23,141 bases of DNA from CAYUNI01 sp964446245 (GCA_964446245.1 CAYUNI010000011.1:1-23141), one strand, 5' to 3'. Shown: positions 1 through 7,100, numbered from the stretch's first letter. The notes: a model not told the origin generated them from the sequence alone. Made by a program: numbers and translations.

Positions 1-54
1 CGAGCCAACTATCGCCCCAAAAACAAAGATGATGAAAATAATCAAATAGGTCAT
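1..54 (-). CDS. pilD: Prepilin peptidase, N-terminal fragment (window edge)
   Basis: Only the first 18 codons lie in the window; the gene runs off its left edge. They read MTYLIIFIIFVFGAIVGS, a hydrophobic first helix ending in the G-x-x-x-G-S stretch that opens type IV prepilin peptidases (usually followed by FLN and the cytoplasmic cysteine region, which is not visible here). The enzyme would cleave the leader peptides of the prepilins encoded just upstream and N-methylate the new first residue. The ATG lies eight bases after the stop of the preceding secreted-protein gene, so the two are probably co-transcribed. No SD is visible. The position at the end of a pilus operon supports the call, but 18 residues cannot prove it. 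Confidence 0.6.
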   Translation of the reverse strand, partial: MTYLIIFIIFVFGAIVGS

Positions 55-62
55 TGGACTTT

Positions 63-1424
63 TTACTGCGCCGAAACTGGGTCAGAATACATTAAGTTAA
101 GGTAGAAACTACCCTCTCTAGTGACGGTGCTTTGACTTTCGCCTTCACCAACAGTCACTTGCTGAGTCGCCTTAAACTTAATTTGATTCAACCAAGTTCC
201 GTTAAATATTGGTTTTCCGCTACCATTATAATAACCTGGGCTATTATAAAAGCTGAGATAAACCTCCACACCTGCCCGCAATTCTGAGCCAGACAAACTA
301 AAACTACAAGCTGAAAGATTGTCACAGGTCTGATTTCCTACATGAAGAACCGGATTACCAAGAAGAGCCGGAAAACTACCTTTTTCTAACGCAAAATTAA
401 CACTTCCATTGCCCGCATTACCAGATCTGACTGTCAATTTTTCTGATTTTACAGAATTACTACCGGTAAATTGCGGTTTTACAACGCGGATTAAATGATT
501 ATTTCCAATACCACCAGTAAGCTCAAAGTCTATTGTGCTACCACAATTACCAAAATAAGCATAGAGGGTTACGGGTTGACTTGGCGATGTACAAGAAATA
601 CTATTAGTACTTCCATCTACGGGGCAAGAAGCACCATCTGTGCTTACCCATCTACAAAATTTATCTTGTGGAGTAGCAACCAGTCTAGTACTTCCAGAAC
701 TTAAAACAAAATTCTGTCCACAAAAATTATCATTTCCTCCATCTTTAGAGACAAACATTGTTATAGGATTCTCGGGATCAGGAGAGGAATTTTGACAAAT
801 AATATCAATTTTAGATTCGCCTGTTGTCCCTGTCCCGCACACTCTCACTTTTGGATCACAACCGCCATTTCCATTACAAGTATTATTTGCTTCACAAGTG
901 CCCCCCAAAGGATCCGTAGGATTACAACTTGGCTCTGTACATCCAGCCAAAGTCACTTTTGGCGCCAAATCCACCCAGCCGACATTCAACCCACCCCAAG
1001 CAAAACCTCCAAATCGTCCTGTCTGAGAATCATATTTAGCGTTATGCATTTTGATCCAGCCGTCCCAACTCCCTCGCTCACTATCATCCCTCAAATCCCC
1101 CGAACATCCAGTCTTAAAAACACTACACGCCCGGAACCAACCGTTTACCGAATTGCCTGAAATAGATACCCCCGAACCACCATCAGGCCCAGACAAACTT
1201 GGCGAAAACTGAATCCAGCCAATATTCGGACTCCAAGCATAGCCTCTAAGACTACCGCCCTCCATAAATACCTTATCAAATCCAATCCAACCAATATTTG
1301 AGCTCCAAGCATAGCCAGTAAGTTGCTGGCCACTTTCTGCTTTTGAAGTCGGCACAGGCGCCAACCACCCGACCAGCAGCAAAATCCCCGCGACCGACAA
1401 AACAAATGAGAGATATTTTTTCAT
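63..1424 (-). CDS. Secreted cysteine-rich protein with GYAWS/NIGWI repeats
   Basis: A 453-residue exported protein. It begins with MKK, a hydrophobic stretch (about residues 5-22) and a likely signal-peptidase site near residues 25-30. Two tandem copies of the motif GYAWS-x-NIGWI follow (about 36-75), with related W-rich segments (DGWIKMHN, GGFAWGGLNVGWVDL) up to about residue 155. Next comes a low-complexity Cys-, Asn- and Gly-rich stretch (about 160-200), a middle segment with several Cys pairs, and a C-terminal beta-rich region (about 300-450) that may be an immunoglobulin- or cohesin-like domain. Such AWS..NIGWI repeats recur in surface proteins of Candidate Phyla Radiation genomes, but I know of no assigned function. 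It sits between the prepilins and prepilin peptidase, which suggests a surface or pilus-associated adhesin. That is inference. No SD precedes the ATG. Confidence 0.7.
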   Translation of the reverse strand: MKKYLSFVLSVAGILLLVGWLAPVPTSKAESGQQLTGYAWSSNIGWIGFDKVFMEGGSLRGYAWSPNIGWIQFSPSLSGPDGGSGVSISGNSVNGWFRACSVFKTGCSGDLRDDSERGSWDGWIKMHNAKYDSQTGRFGGFAWGGLNVGWVDLAPKVTLAGCTEPSCNPTDPLGGTCEANNTCNGNGGCDPKVRVCGTGTTGESKIDIICQNSSPDPENPITMFVSKDGGNDNFCGQNFVLSSGSTRLVATPQDKFCRWVSTDGASCPVDGSTNSISCTSPSQPVTLYAYFGNCGSTIDFELTGGIGNNHLIRVVKPQFTGSNSVKSEKLTVRSGNAGNGSVNFALEKGSFPALLGNPVLHVGNQTCDNLSACSFSLSGSELRAGVEVYLSFYNSPGYYNGSGKPIFNGTWLNQIKFKATQQVTVGEGESQSTVTREGSFYLNLMYSDPVSAQ

Positions 1425-1539
1425 ATAAAAATAACGACGAGATGATTAAAAATTAAGTTAAAATTTTACTAATTAAATAATACCACAAAAGAGTTAGACA
1501 AGCTCCAATTTGTTGTCCACAGTCTCCATAATCTACATT

Positions 1540-1820
1540 TAAGGTCAGATCTTTCTGCATTTTAAAGTCCGACCTTTTTTGAATTTTGCATCTAAGGTCG
1601 GACTTTTCTGCATTTAAAAGGTCGGGCCTCGCTGGTACTCCAGAGAAGCCCGACCTTTGTGCTCCCTATTTATAAAATTAAAGTCGGACTTTCTTGCATT
1701 AAGGTCTGGCCTTTAGGGAGTCTAAGGCCAGACCTTTCTGCCCCCCATTCGCATTCATTCGCATATTCGTATCATTCGATTAAAGGCCTGCCCTTAAGTG
1801 AGTCCAAGGGCAGGCCTTTC
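1540..1820. repeat. Cluster of REP/REPIN-like palindromes (AAGGTCxGACCTT family)
   Basis: At least five related palindromes lie in about 280 bases. They are: an imperfect pair at 1541-1577; a hairpin with 11-bp arms AAAGGTCGGGC (1617-1627) and GCCCGACCTTT (1648-1658); a short odd palindrome AAAGTCGGACTTT (1680-1692); arms AAGGTCTGGCCTT (1701-1713) and AAGGCCAGACCTT (1724-1736), perfect over 13 bp; and arms AAAGGCCTGCCCTT (1782-1795) and AAGGGCAGGCCTTT (1806-1819), perfect over 14 bp. Several arms are themselves near-palindromic, as in REPINs (paired inverted REPs). Most copies are followed by TCTGC or TTGC. The core resembles the palindromes around the transposase at 3563-4355 and the hairpin after recG at 20465-20494. 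Confidence 0.75.
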
Positions 1821-2020
1821 TGCTTCCTGTTTCCGTCTTCATTCGTAGATTCGTATCGAGTTATCCGCGTTTTATCCGTTTTAATCTGCGCCTTATCCGC
1901 CCTCGCCTCGCCGTAGCTTTCTTTGACCTTTCGTAGCTTTACGCGAAGGAGGTAGCGTAGACAGTATTTATCAGCGTCTAATCCGTGTAGATCTGCGTTC
2001 AGTCCGCGTCTAGTCCGCAT
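1745..2020. repeat. Degenerate ATTCG- and TCCGCGT-type repeat tract
   Basis: Non-coding stretch between the last prepilin and the secreted-protein gene, overlapping the final palindrome. Bases 1747-1780 and 1838-1858 repeat ATTCGCAT or ATTCGTAT. Bases 1861-1905 and 1968-2020 are built from variants of ATCCGCGTTTT, ATCTGCG, AGTCCGCGTCT and AATCCGTGT. The middle (about 1910-1965) has CGTAGCTTT/ACGCGAAGG pieces. Read on the minus strand, the tract encodes fragments such as NADLHGLDADK and ADKAQIKTDK. These closely resemble the edges of the GxxExxY insert and a second small insert in recG (NADLTPTNAGK; ADKTPIKTDEK). It looks like a footprint of the element that entered recG. There is no convincing gene here. 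Confidence 0.65.
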
Positions 2021-2461
2021 TTAGCGACACTTAGTCCCCACAAAATCAGCCACATCACTACTGCCACCCGTCAAATCGACAATACTCACTTCTCCCGCCT
2101 TTCCCGCAAAATCAAGACAATACGCTTGACCAGGATTATTTTTTAAGCCTACCGCTACCGCCCAAGCCCCGAAGCCAGCATTACACGCGCCACCTGCCCC
2201 CGAAGCCAGCGCTCGATTAAAATAGTCTTGGATCTCCGGATCATCACACATTGTCCCCCCGCCGTTTTTAACAAAATCACCATGATTAGAAAAATAGATT
2301 TCCGATTTGACTTTAATCTGGTTCAAATTACTCCGCACTTCATTGTCTAGGGTCTGCTGTTGCGCCTTAGTCAAAGTCAGATAAATCAAATATCCCCCCG
2401 CGCTAAATATCAAAATCGCTAGAGAAACAAACAATATCGAAAACCCTTTTTGATAATTCAT
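2021..2461 (-). CDS. Type IV prepilin-like protein lacking Glu5
   Basis: A 146-residue protein with a short leader MNYQKG followed by F and a 20-residue hydrophobic helix (about residues 7-28), so it resembles a type IV pilin or pseudopilin cut after G6. Position +5 of the mature helix is Phe rather than the near-universal Glu. The globular part has four cysteines and resembles the neighbouring prepilin (an asparagine-rich NLNQIKVKSEIYF segment and AYCLDFAGKAGE near the C-terminus). Last of three prepilin genes in a row, 16 bases after the previous one. Loss of Glu5 is known from some minor pilins, which suggests a minor or tip subunit rather than the main filament protein. A weak AGGAAA lies upstream of the ATG. 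Confidence 0.7.
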   Translation of the reverse strand: MNYQKGFSILFVSLAILIFSAGGYLIYLTLTKAQQQTLDNEVRSNLNQIKVKSEIYFSNHGDFVKNGGGTMCDDPEIQDYFNRALASGAGGACNAGFGAWAVAVGLKNNPGQAYCLDFAGKAGEVSIVDLTGGSSDVADFVGTKCR

Positions 2462-2477
2462 ATTTTCCTAAGTTTAA

Positions 2478-2909
2478 TTAAGGTGCGATACTACTACAAG
2501 GGTATGGCAAAGTATTTAAATCAATACTATTACTAACTAGCTCTCCGCTAAAATTGGTGTTATCAATACAGTAATATTTATTATTTGCGCTCTTAAGTTT
2601 TACTATGGCTATCCAGCCGTCACTAGCGTCTAGGCAACTTCCAGCTTGACCATTTCGCACCGCTTCATCAAATTGTGTCTTAGGCTTTTCACTTGCACAG
2701 ACTCCATCATATTTCCAATCATTATTAGAAGCAAACAATTCCACTTGTGTCCGCATATTAACCAAATTAGTTTTTACATTAGCATCAAAACTTTTATTGC
2801 GCGCTCCAGTCAAAAAGGTTAATGAGATTCCGGCTAGCAAAGCAATAATAGCAATCGTTATGAGTAATTCTACCAAAGTAAAACCCCGAGAAATTTTTTC
2901 TTTTTTCAT
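2478..2909 (-). CDS. Type IV prepilin
   Basis: A 143-residue prepilin with leader MKKEKISRG, cleavage after Gly9, mature start FTLVELLITIAIIALLAGI with Glu at +5, and one hydrophobic N-terminal helix. The small globular domain carries four cysteines (VCAS, SCLD, YYCID, YPCSS), probably two disulfides. Prepilins are inner-membrane proteins processed by prepilin peptidase and polymerised by PilB/PilC. The gene follows a terminator hairpin and has a TATAAT box a few bases upstream, so it may have its own promoter apart from the prepilin gene before it. Major versus minor subunit cannot be told from sequence. Confidence 0.9.
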   Translation of the reverse strand: MKKEKISRGFTLVELLITIAIIALLAGISLTFLTGARNKSFDANVKTNLVNMRTQVELFASNNDWKYDGVCASEKPKTQFDEAVRNGQAGSCLDASDGWIAIVKLKSANNKYYCIDNTNFSGELVSNSIDLNTLPYPCSSIAP

Positions 2910-2917
2910 TGTTCTTA

Positions 2918-2923
2918 ATTATA
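2918..2923 (-). promoter_or_regulatory. Probable -10 box for the 2909 prepilin gene
   Basis: TATAAT on the minus strand, eight bases before the ATG at 2909. Transcription would start almost at the start codon, giving a near-leaderless mRNA. It lies just after the terminator at 2942-2965, which fits a fresh transcription unit. I see no clear -35 box. Confidence 0.4.
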
Positions 2924-2941
2924 TAACATCTCCTCTCACAC

Positions 2942-2965
2942 AAAAAGCCCCAATTGGGGCTTTTT
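2942..2965 (-). terminator. Rho-independent terminator after the first prepilin gene
   Basis: Perfect inverted repeat AAAAAGCCCC / GGGGCTTTTT with loop AATT, giving a GC stem and a U-run on both strands. It lies downstream of the minus-strand prepilin gene that ends at 2996, so it should end that transcript at least partly and separate it from the next two prepilins. This is typical where one pilin must be made in larger amounts. Confidence 0.85.
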
Positions 2966-2995
2966 ATATTTTGCAAAACAATTTTTATTTATGAT

Positions 2996-3400
2996 TTATT
3001 TACAGGCCACACTTGGTGCCACAGGCAAAGCAGAGAGGGCCATTTTTTGTGAATTACCAACGCTGTCAACACACCAAATCTGCGCCGTATCAGAAGGCAA
3101 GGTCGCGTAAGCACGATAAGCAGACGCAGGTAAGGTGCTAACAGTTAAAGTGCCGCCTTGAGCAGTAATATCCGCGCTCAAAGAAGCTGCCGCTGAATTA
3201 AAATCAGCATAAGAGCCATTCTCATAATTCTGCTCAGCAATACTCCTAATTTGTGCCACAGAAGCTTCCACTCGAGCATCTTTCGCCTTATTCCTCGCAC
3301 TATTCAACGAAGTCAAAACCACACCCGACAAAATACCAATAATCGCAATCACGACCAAGAGTTCAATCAAAGTGAAACCTTGGTTAAAAGTCTTTTTCAT
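2996..3400 (-). CDS. Type IV prepilin (candidate major pilin)
   Basis: A 134-residue prepilin with leader MKKTFNQG, cleavage after Gly8, then FTLIELLVVIAIIGILSGVV with Glu at +5. The helix continues as NSARNKAKDARVEASVAQIRSI, and the globular part ends with a Cys pair (WCVD, VACK) that could form the C-terminal disulfide loop. It is the first prepilin in the row, is followed by a strong terminator, and has a textbook leader. This makes it the best candidate for the abundant pilin, although that is inferred from layout. No SD is visible before the ATG. Confidence 0.9.
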   Translation of the reverse strand: MKKTFNQGFTLIELLVVIAIIGILSGVVLTSLNSARNKAKDARVEASVAQIRSIAEQNYENGSYADFNSAAASLSADITAQGGTLTVSTLPASAYRAYATLPSDTAQIWCVDSVGNSQKMALSALPVAPSVACK

Positions 3401-3562
3401 ATAAACTTTTTAAACTATTAATTTCTAAAACCTTAATAAATATCGGCCGATGAGGCCAAGTCGACTTATTTTAAACCTATCCTTAATTATAAGCCCAAAC
3501 CCTTTTATCTACCAACTTTTTTCCCCTCCACCTGTGGATATCCCCCATCAAGCATCAAGAGT

Positions 3563-3606
3563 AAGTAAGGTACGACCTTACGATTACGTAAGGTCGTACC
3601 TTACTT
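3563..3606. repeat. Left REPIN-like palindrome flanking the RAYT gene
   Basis: Arms AGTAAGGTACGACCTTACG and CGTAAGGTCGTACCTTACT surround loop ATTA, a perfect 19-bp stem with one more pair at the outside. Each arm is itself a small hairpin (GTAAGGT-ACG-ACCTTAC), so the unit is two inverted REPs, a REPIN. The palindrome at 4308-4355 is its exact reverse complement over 42 bases (loop TAAT). Confidence 0.9.
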
Positions 3607-3643
3607 GCTTTGATTTTTTACCTGAATATCATAAAATTATTTT

Positions 3644-4309
3644 ATGGAAAGAAAATCTCCTTTTTGTTCAGGCGAAATTTATCATCTTTATAATCGAGGA
3701 GTAAATAAAAGCCCGATTTTTTTAGACGACCATGATCGATGGCGTTTTATAATTCTGCTTTACCTCTGCAATGGAAGTCTAGATGTTAGACTCTGCGATC
3801 TCAAAGGAATGCCTTTGTCAGATTATTTTAAACTAAATAGAGGGCAACCTTTAGTGGAGATATTTTCCTATTGCTTAATGCCCAATCATTTTCATCTGCT
3901 TTTGAAGGGTCTTACCGATAAAGGTTTATCAAAATTTATGCAAAAAATTTCAACTGGCTATGGAATGTATTTTAATATCAAACACCAGCGAACCGGCCCA
4001 ATTTTTGAAGGGCGCTTTAAATCAAAACATGTGGACAATGACGCTTATCTAGAATATCTATTAGCTTATATTCATTTAAATCCTGTTAAAATTAAAGACG
4101 AAGACAGTTGGTCTGGAAAAACAATAAAAAACAAAAAAGAAGCATCAAAAATAATAAAGTCTTATCGTTTCTCTAGTTATCAATATTTTTTAGGACAAAA
4201 ACGCCCCGAAGACATTTTATTAGACACTGATTTACTGCCAATTGACAGTAAATACTTAAAAGATTTTGATTCTTTAGCTGAAATTTGGACAAATTCAGAA
4301 TTTGCATAA
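3644..4309 (+). CDS. REP-associated tyrosine transposase (RAYT, Y1_Tnp family)
   Basis: A 221-residue HUH-superfamily transposase. It opens with ERKSPFCSGEIYHLYNRGV, typical of RAYTs. The metal-binding HxH lies in PNHFHLLLKG (H82, H84), the catalytic Tyr is one of those in STGYGMYFN (Y106 or Y109), and the downstream GPIFEGRFKS and AYIHLNPVK boxes are present. The protein would nick and rejoin single-stranded DNA at REP hairpins such as those flanking it. Oddly, residues 53-72 (KGMPLSDYFKLNRGQPLVE) resemble the peptide encoded by the palindrome at 1782-1819 (KGLPLDSLKGRPLIE), suggesting an in-frame repeat inside the gene. All motifs are intact, so it may be active. No SD before the ATG. Confidence 0.9.
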   Translation: MERKSPFCSGEIYHLYNRGVNKSPIFLDDHDRWRFIILLYLCNGSLDVRLCDLKGMPLSDYFKLNRGQPLVEIFSYCLMPNHFHLLLKGLTDKGLSKFMQKISTGYGMYFNIKHQRTGPIFEGRFKSKHVDNDAYLEYLLAYIHLNPVKIKDEDSWSGKTIKNKKEASKIIKSYRFSSYQYFLGQKRPEDILLDTDLLPIDSKYLKDFDSLAEIWTNSEFA

Positions 4310-4355
4310 AAGTAAGGTACGACCTTACGTAATCGTAAGGTCGTACCTTACTTTT
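4308..4355. repeat. Right REPIN-like palindrome flanking the RAYT gene
   Basis: Reverse complement of the left palindrome, with the stem extended to about 22 bp by AAA/TTT. It overlaps the RAYT stop codon and is followed by a T-run, so it could also act as a terminator for the transposase. It abuts the end of pilC, whose stop codon begins at the next base on the other strand, so both genes end against the same hairpin. Confidence 0.9.
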
Positions 4356-5564
4356 TTAAATCCCCGAAGCGATATTATAGATAGGGACGAGGACTGAGGT
4401 AAGGAGAATACCGACACCGACACCAAGAACAACGATCATCACCGGCTCAATCAAGCCGACAAGTGTATTGACTTCATTATCTACTTCGCGTTGATAGAAT
4501 TTAGCCATCGTCTCCAAGACAAACCCGAGCTTACCCGACTCTTCACCGACACGCATCATCTGGACCATCACTCCGGGAATCTCATCCGGATAGCCACCCA
4601 TAATATCTGAGAGGGATTGTCCGGCTTTCACCCCCTCAATCGATTTTTTGAGAATATTTTGATAGATGTAATTATCCACTACATCAGCCGTAATCTCCAA
4701 AGCGCGAACCATCGAAATACCGCTCGTAAGCATTGTGTAGAGATTATCAGCAATACGCGAAAGATAGAGCTTTTGATATAAAACACCGACATAAGGAACC
4801 GCGAGTTTAAATTTGGCCAAAGCGTCCATGCCAGCGGTCGTCTTGGTATAACGATAAAGGAAAATCCCCAAGATAATCAAAAGTATTAAAACAAACAGAC
4901 CATAGTCAACAAAAAATTGACTCAATCCCATCACCGCTTGAGTATAAATCGGCAAGGTTTGTCCAGTCTCTTTCAAGATTGTCGATAATTTAGGAATCAC
5001 AAACATTAACATTAAAATCATCACCACCACAAAAGAAACCACCACAAACGCCGGATAAATCAAAGCATTTCTCGCTCGTGAAGTAAGCTCATAACTGCGA
5101 TCCAGATAGCTCGCTAAATAATTAAAAGTCTCCGAGAGCTTACCTGATTCTTCGCCCGACTTGACCATACTGACAAAAAAGGGAGAGAAGATGTCATTGT
5201 GACGATTCATTGCGCTTGAGATAGGCGCACCGCCCTTCACATCGTCGGTAATCTGGAGAAGCGCTTCTCGCAATCTCGGGTGTTCGGCTTCCTCCGCCAT
5301 AAGCTGAAAGGTCGACAAAACAGAAACTTTAGCCTCAAACAAAGTCGCAATCTGTCGAGACATAATCACAATTTCCCGCTGACTCACTCGATTCAAAAAA
5401 GAAAATCGGCTCAAGATTTTAGATTTTTTCTCGGCTGGATTGATTGAAATGACAATCAAACCTCGTCGTTGAAGCGAAGCAATCGCCAAGTCTAGGCTGG
5501 GCGCATCGATACTGCCAGTCTGTGTCTGCCCTTCTTTATTGGCTGTTTGATAATTAAATAACAT
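4356..5564 (-). CDS. pilC: Type IV pilus inner-membrane platform protein PilC (GspF family)
   Basis: A 402-residue protein, the usual length for the family. It has an N-terminal segment (LFNYQTANKEGQTQTGSIDAPS), two GspF repeats each starting with a helical cytoplasmic domain (about residues 65-190 and 270-390), and three main hydrophobic segments (about 170-195, 215-240, 370-395). The repeated signatures MVKSGEESGKLSETF and MMRVGEESGKLGFVLE mark the two halves. PilC is the membrane platform that couples the PilB and PilT motors to the growing pilus base. It starts 12 bases after pilT and is the last pilus gene before the transposase unit. No SD. Confidence 0.95.
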   Translation of the reverse strand: MLFNYQTANKEGQTQTGSIDAPSLDLAIASLQRRGLIVISINPAEKKSKILSRFSFLNRVSQREIVIMSRQIATLFEAKVSVLSTFQLMAEEAEHPRLREALLQITDDVKGGAPISSAMNRHNDIFSPFFVSMVKSGEESGKLSETFNYLASYLDRSYELTSRARNALIYPAFVVVSFVVVMILMLMFVIPKLSTILKETGQTLPIYTQAVMGLSQFFVDYGLFVLILLIILGIFLYRYTKTTAGMDALAKFKLAVPYVGVLYQKLYLSRIADNLYTMLTSGISMVRALEITADVVDNYIYQNILKKSIEGVKAGQSLSDIMGGYPDEIPGVMVQMMRVGEESGKLGFVLETMAKFYQREVDNEVNTLVGLIEPVMIVVLGVGVGILLTSVLVPIYNIASGI

Positions 5565-5576
5565 AGAAAGAAAAGA

Positions 5577-6641
5577 TTAAAGTAGGCGTGACAGACCATT
5601 TGGATTGACTGAGTAGCGATAAGCATTTTCAGCCGTAATTTCACCCCGACGGACCAAGTCAGTCAAAGAATGATTCAAGTCAAGCATCCCGTCTTCCGAA
5701 CCAGTCTCAATCACCACATCAATCTCCGCCGTCCGACCTTCACGAATCAGGTTAGCAACAGCGTTGTTGTTGATCAGAAGCTCATAAGCTGGAATCAGAC
5801 CACCCGCCAAACGCGGAATCAAACGCTGAGAAAAGATTCCCAAGAGAGAACCTGCCAACTGCATGCGAATCTGCCTCTGTTGATTGCCGGGGAAAGCGTC
5901 GATAATACGGTCGATTGTCTGAGAAGCGCTATTGGTATGCAAAGTTGAAAAAATCAAGTGACCAGTTTCCGCCGCCGTCACCGCGGTCGCGATTGTCTCT
6001 GGGGTACGCATTTCACCAATCATACCGACATTGACATCTTGACGAAACATCGAACGAAGCGCGCTAGCAAAATCATCTGTATCAAATCGAACCTCACGCT
6101 GGTCAATAATCGAACGATCACTTTGGAAAAGATATTCGACGGGATCTTCGATAGTGATAATATGCTCCGCTCGCTCGTGGTTAATCTTATCAATCATCGC
6201 CGCCAATGTGGTCGACTTACCTTGTCCGACTGGACCAACCACTAAAAAGAAGCCCTGTTTTTTGTTAGTAAAATCGAGCAATCGCAAAGGAATATTTAAT
6301 TCTTCGATTGTTTTAATCTTAGAAGGAATCAGACGGAAAGCCATACCAACAACGCCTCGCTGATAGAAAGCATTGCCTCGGAAACGGACACTAGCATCAG
6401 GGCTATAAGAAAAATCAATATCTTTAGTTTCAAGAAAAAGTTTGCGATTTTCTTCATTCAGTACCTCCATCGCCAACCCCATAGCATCTTCGGGTGTCAA
6501 AATTGGCTTTTTAACAATTGGGATCAAATCCCCCGAGACACGAATCGTCGGATGACGGCCGACAGTCAAATGCAAATCCGAAGCCCCTTCTTGGGTTAAG
6601 ATCACGATCAAATCTTCAAGCTCTTTTTTGTAATCAGTCAT
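5577..6641 (-). CDS. pilT: Pilus retraction ATPase PilT
   Basis: A 354-residue hexameric ATPase of the VirB11/PilT family that depolymerises pili. The N-terminal PAS-like domain contains GASDLHLTVGRHPTIRVSG (about 19-37). Walker A is GPVGQGKST (136-144), with V and Q in place of the usual T and S. The Asp box is TIEDPVEY (163-170), and the Walker B region is VNVGMIGEMR (203-212) with the catalytic Glu. The His box is TGHLIFSTLHTNSA, and the C-terminal retraction motif is present in diverged form (NLIREGRTAEI). It starts three bases after the receiver gene, so it is tightly coupled. The variant Walker A is common in pilus ATPases of this lineage, as far as I recall. No SD. Confidence 0.95.
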   Translation of the reverse strand: MTDYKKELEDLIVILTQEGASDLHLTVGRHPTIRVSGDLIPIVKKPILTPEDAMGLAMEVLNEENRKLFLETKDIDFSYSPDASVRFRGNAFYQRGVVGMAFRLIPSKIKTIEELNIPLRLLDFTNKKQGFFLVVGPVGQGKSTTLAAMIDKINHERAEHIITIEDPVEYLFQSDRSIIDQREVRFDTDDFASALRSMFRQDVNVGMIGEMRTPETIATAVTAAETGHLIFSTLHTNSASQTIDRIIDAFPGNQQRQIRMQLAGSLLGIFSQRLIPRLAGGLIPAYELLINNNAVANLIREGRTAEIDVVIETGSEDGMLDLNHSLTDLVRRGEITAENAYRYSVNPNGLSRLL

Positions 6642-6644
6642 AGA

Positions 6645-7046
6645 TTAGCGTTTTTTGTTACTGACAATTTCAAAAACTTTATTGACCACCTCACTTGGAG
6701 TAGCGCTCGCCTTGACGATATAGCCATCAGCGCCGAGATTCAAACCTCGTTCGATATCTTCTTTTTGTCCAAGATTAGACAAAATAATCAAAGTACAAGT
6801 CTTGTAGACATCCATCTGGCGAATTTTTTCCACCAGCTGAAAGCCATCCATATTTGGCATTACAATATCTACCAAAAAAATATCTGGCTTCAATCCTTTG
6901 TTTAAAATATCTATCGCCTCCTGTCCACTGCCAGCAACTGCCGTCTCGAAATTTTCTTTAGAAAACTTGGCGGCATACATATTCTGTAAAAATTTGTCGT
7001 CATCGACAATCAGAATACTAGTTTTTTTGTTTGTTTCTTCTGCCAT
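6645..7046 (-). CDS. CheY-like single-domain response regulator in the pilus operon
   Basis: A 133-residue stand-alone receiver domain. The acidic pocket is ILIVDDDK (D15, D16), the phospho-acceptor Asp60 lies in FLVDIVMP, the switch Ser90 is in LIILSNLG, and Lys112 is in GYIVKAS, so all the residues needed for phosphorylation are present. There is no output domain; such proteins act by binding partners, as PilG and PilH do in pilus control. It is wedged between pilB and pilT, which suggests it switches extension versus retraction or assembly activity. No histidine kinase is present in the window. A TATAAT box upstream may give it its own promoter. Confidence 0.9.
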   Translation of the reverse strand: MAEETNKKTSILIVDDDKFLQNMYAAKFSKENFETAVAGSGQEAIDILNKGLKPDIFLVDIVMPNMDGFQLVEKIRQMDVYKTCTLIILSNLGQKEDIERGLNLGADGYIVKASATPSEVVNKVFEIVSNKKR

Positions 7047-7074
7047 ATTTATTTTTTAAAATTACTTGTCTTCA

Positions 7075-7080
7075 ATTATA
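7075..7080 (-). promoter_or_regulatory. Possible internal -10 box before the receiver gene
   Basis: TATAAT on the minus strand, about 28 bases upstream of the receiver ATG, inside the 54-base gap after pilB. This is the longest gap in this part of the operon. No good -35 is seen. It could drive receiver-pilT-pilC apart from pilB. Confidence 0.35.
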
Positions 7081-7100
7081 CACCAAGCGCCAGAAGAGAG

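Larger units (their letters stand above)
3563..4355 (+). mobile_element. RAYT transposase unit framed by inverted REPINs
   Basis: A self-contained unit of about 790 bases: palindrome, transposase gene on the plus strand, and the same palindrome in opposite orientation. It sits between pilC and the prepilin genes, against the direction of the pilus operon, and separates genes that are normally contiguous. RAYT (TnpA-REP) proteins are HUH single-strand transposases that recognise and process REP hairpins. Exact identity of the two palindromes suggests recent insertion or active maintenance. I see no target-site duplication, as expected for this class. Confidence 0.8.

Noticed and set aside
792..1160. 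Plus-strand open frame of 122 codons
   Set aside because: Antisense to the secreted repeat protein; composition reflects the other strand and there is no start signal.
1540..1820. CRISPR array
   Set aside because: Repeats are palindromic, unequal in length and spacing, and no regular spacers or cas genes are present.
1659..2020. Open frames on both strands across the repeat field
   Set aside because: They are translations of palindromes and TCCGCGT-type repeats. I used their peptides only to compare repeat copies.
3442..3451. Palindrome ATCGGCCGAT upstream of the first prepilin
   Set aside because: Ten bases only and no partner copy, so it is too short to call an operator.
3530..3540. TGTGGATAT resembling a DnaA box, with TTGTCCACA-like sequence near 1514
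   Set aside because: Isolated single near-matches, no clustering, no dnaA or dnaN nearby, so no origin is claimed.
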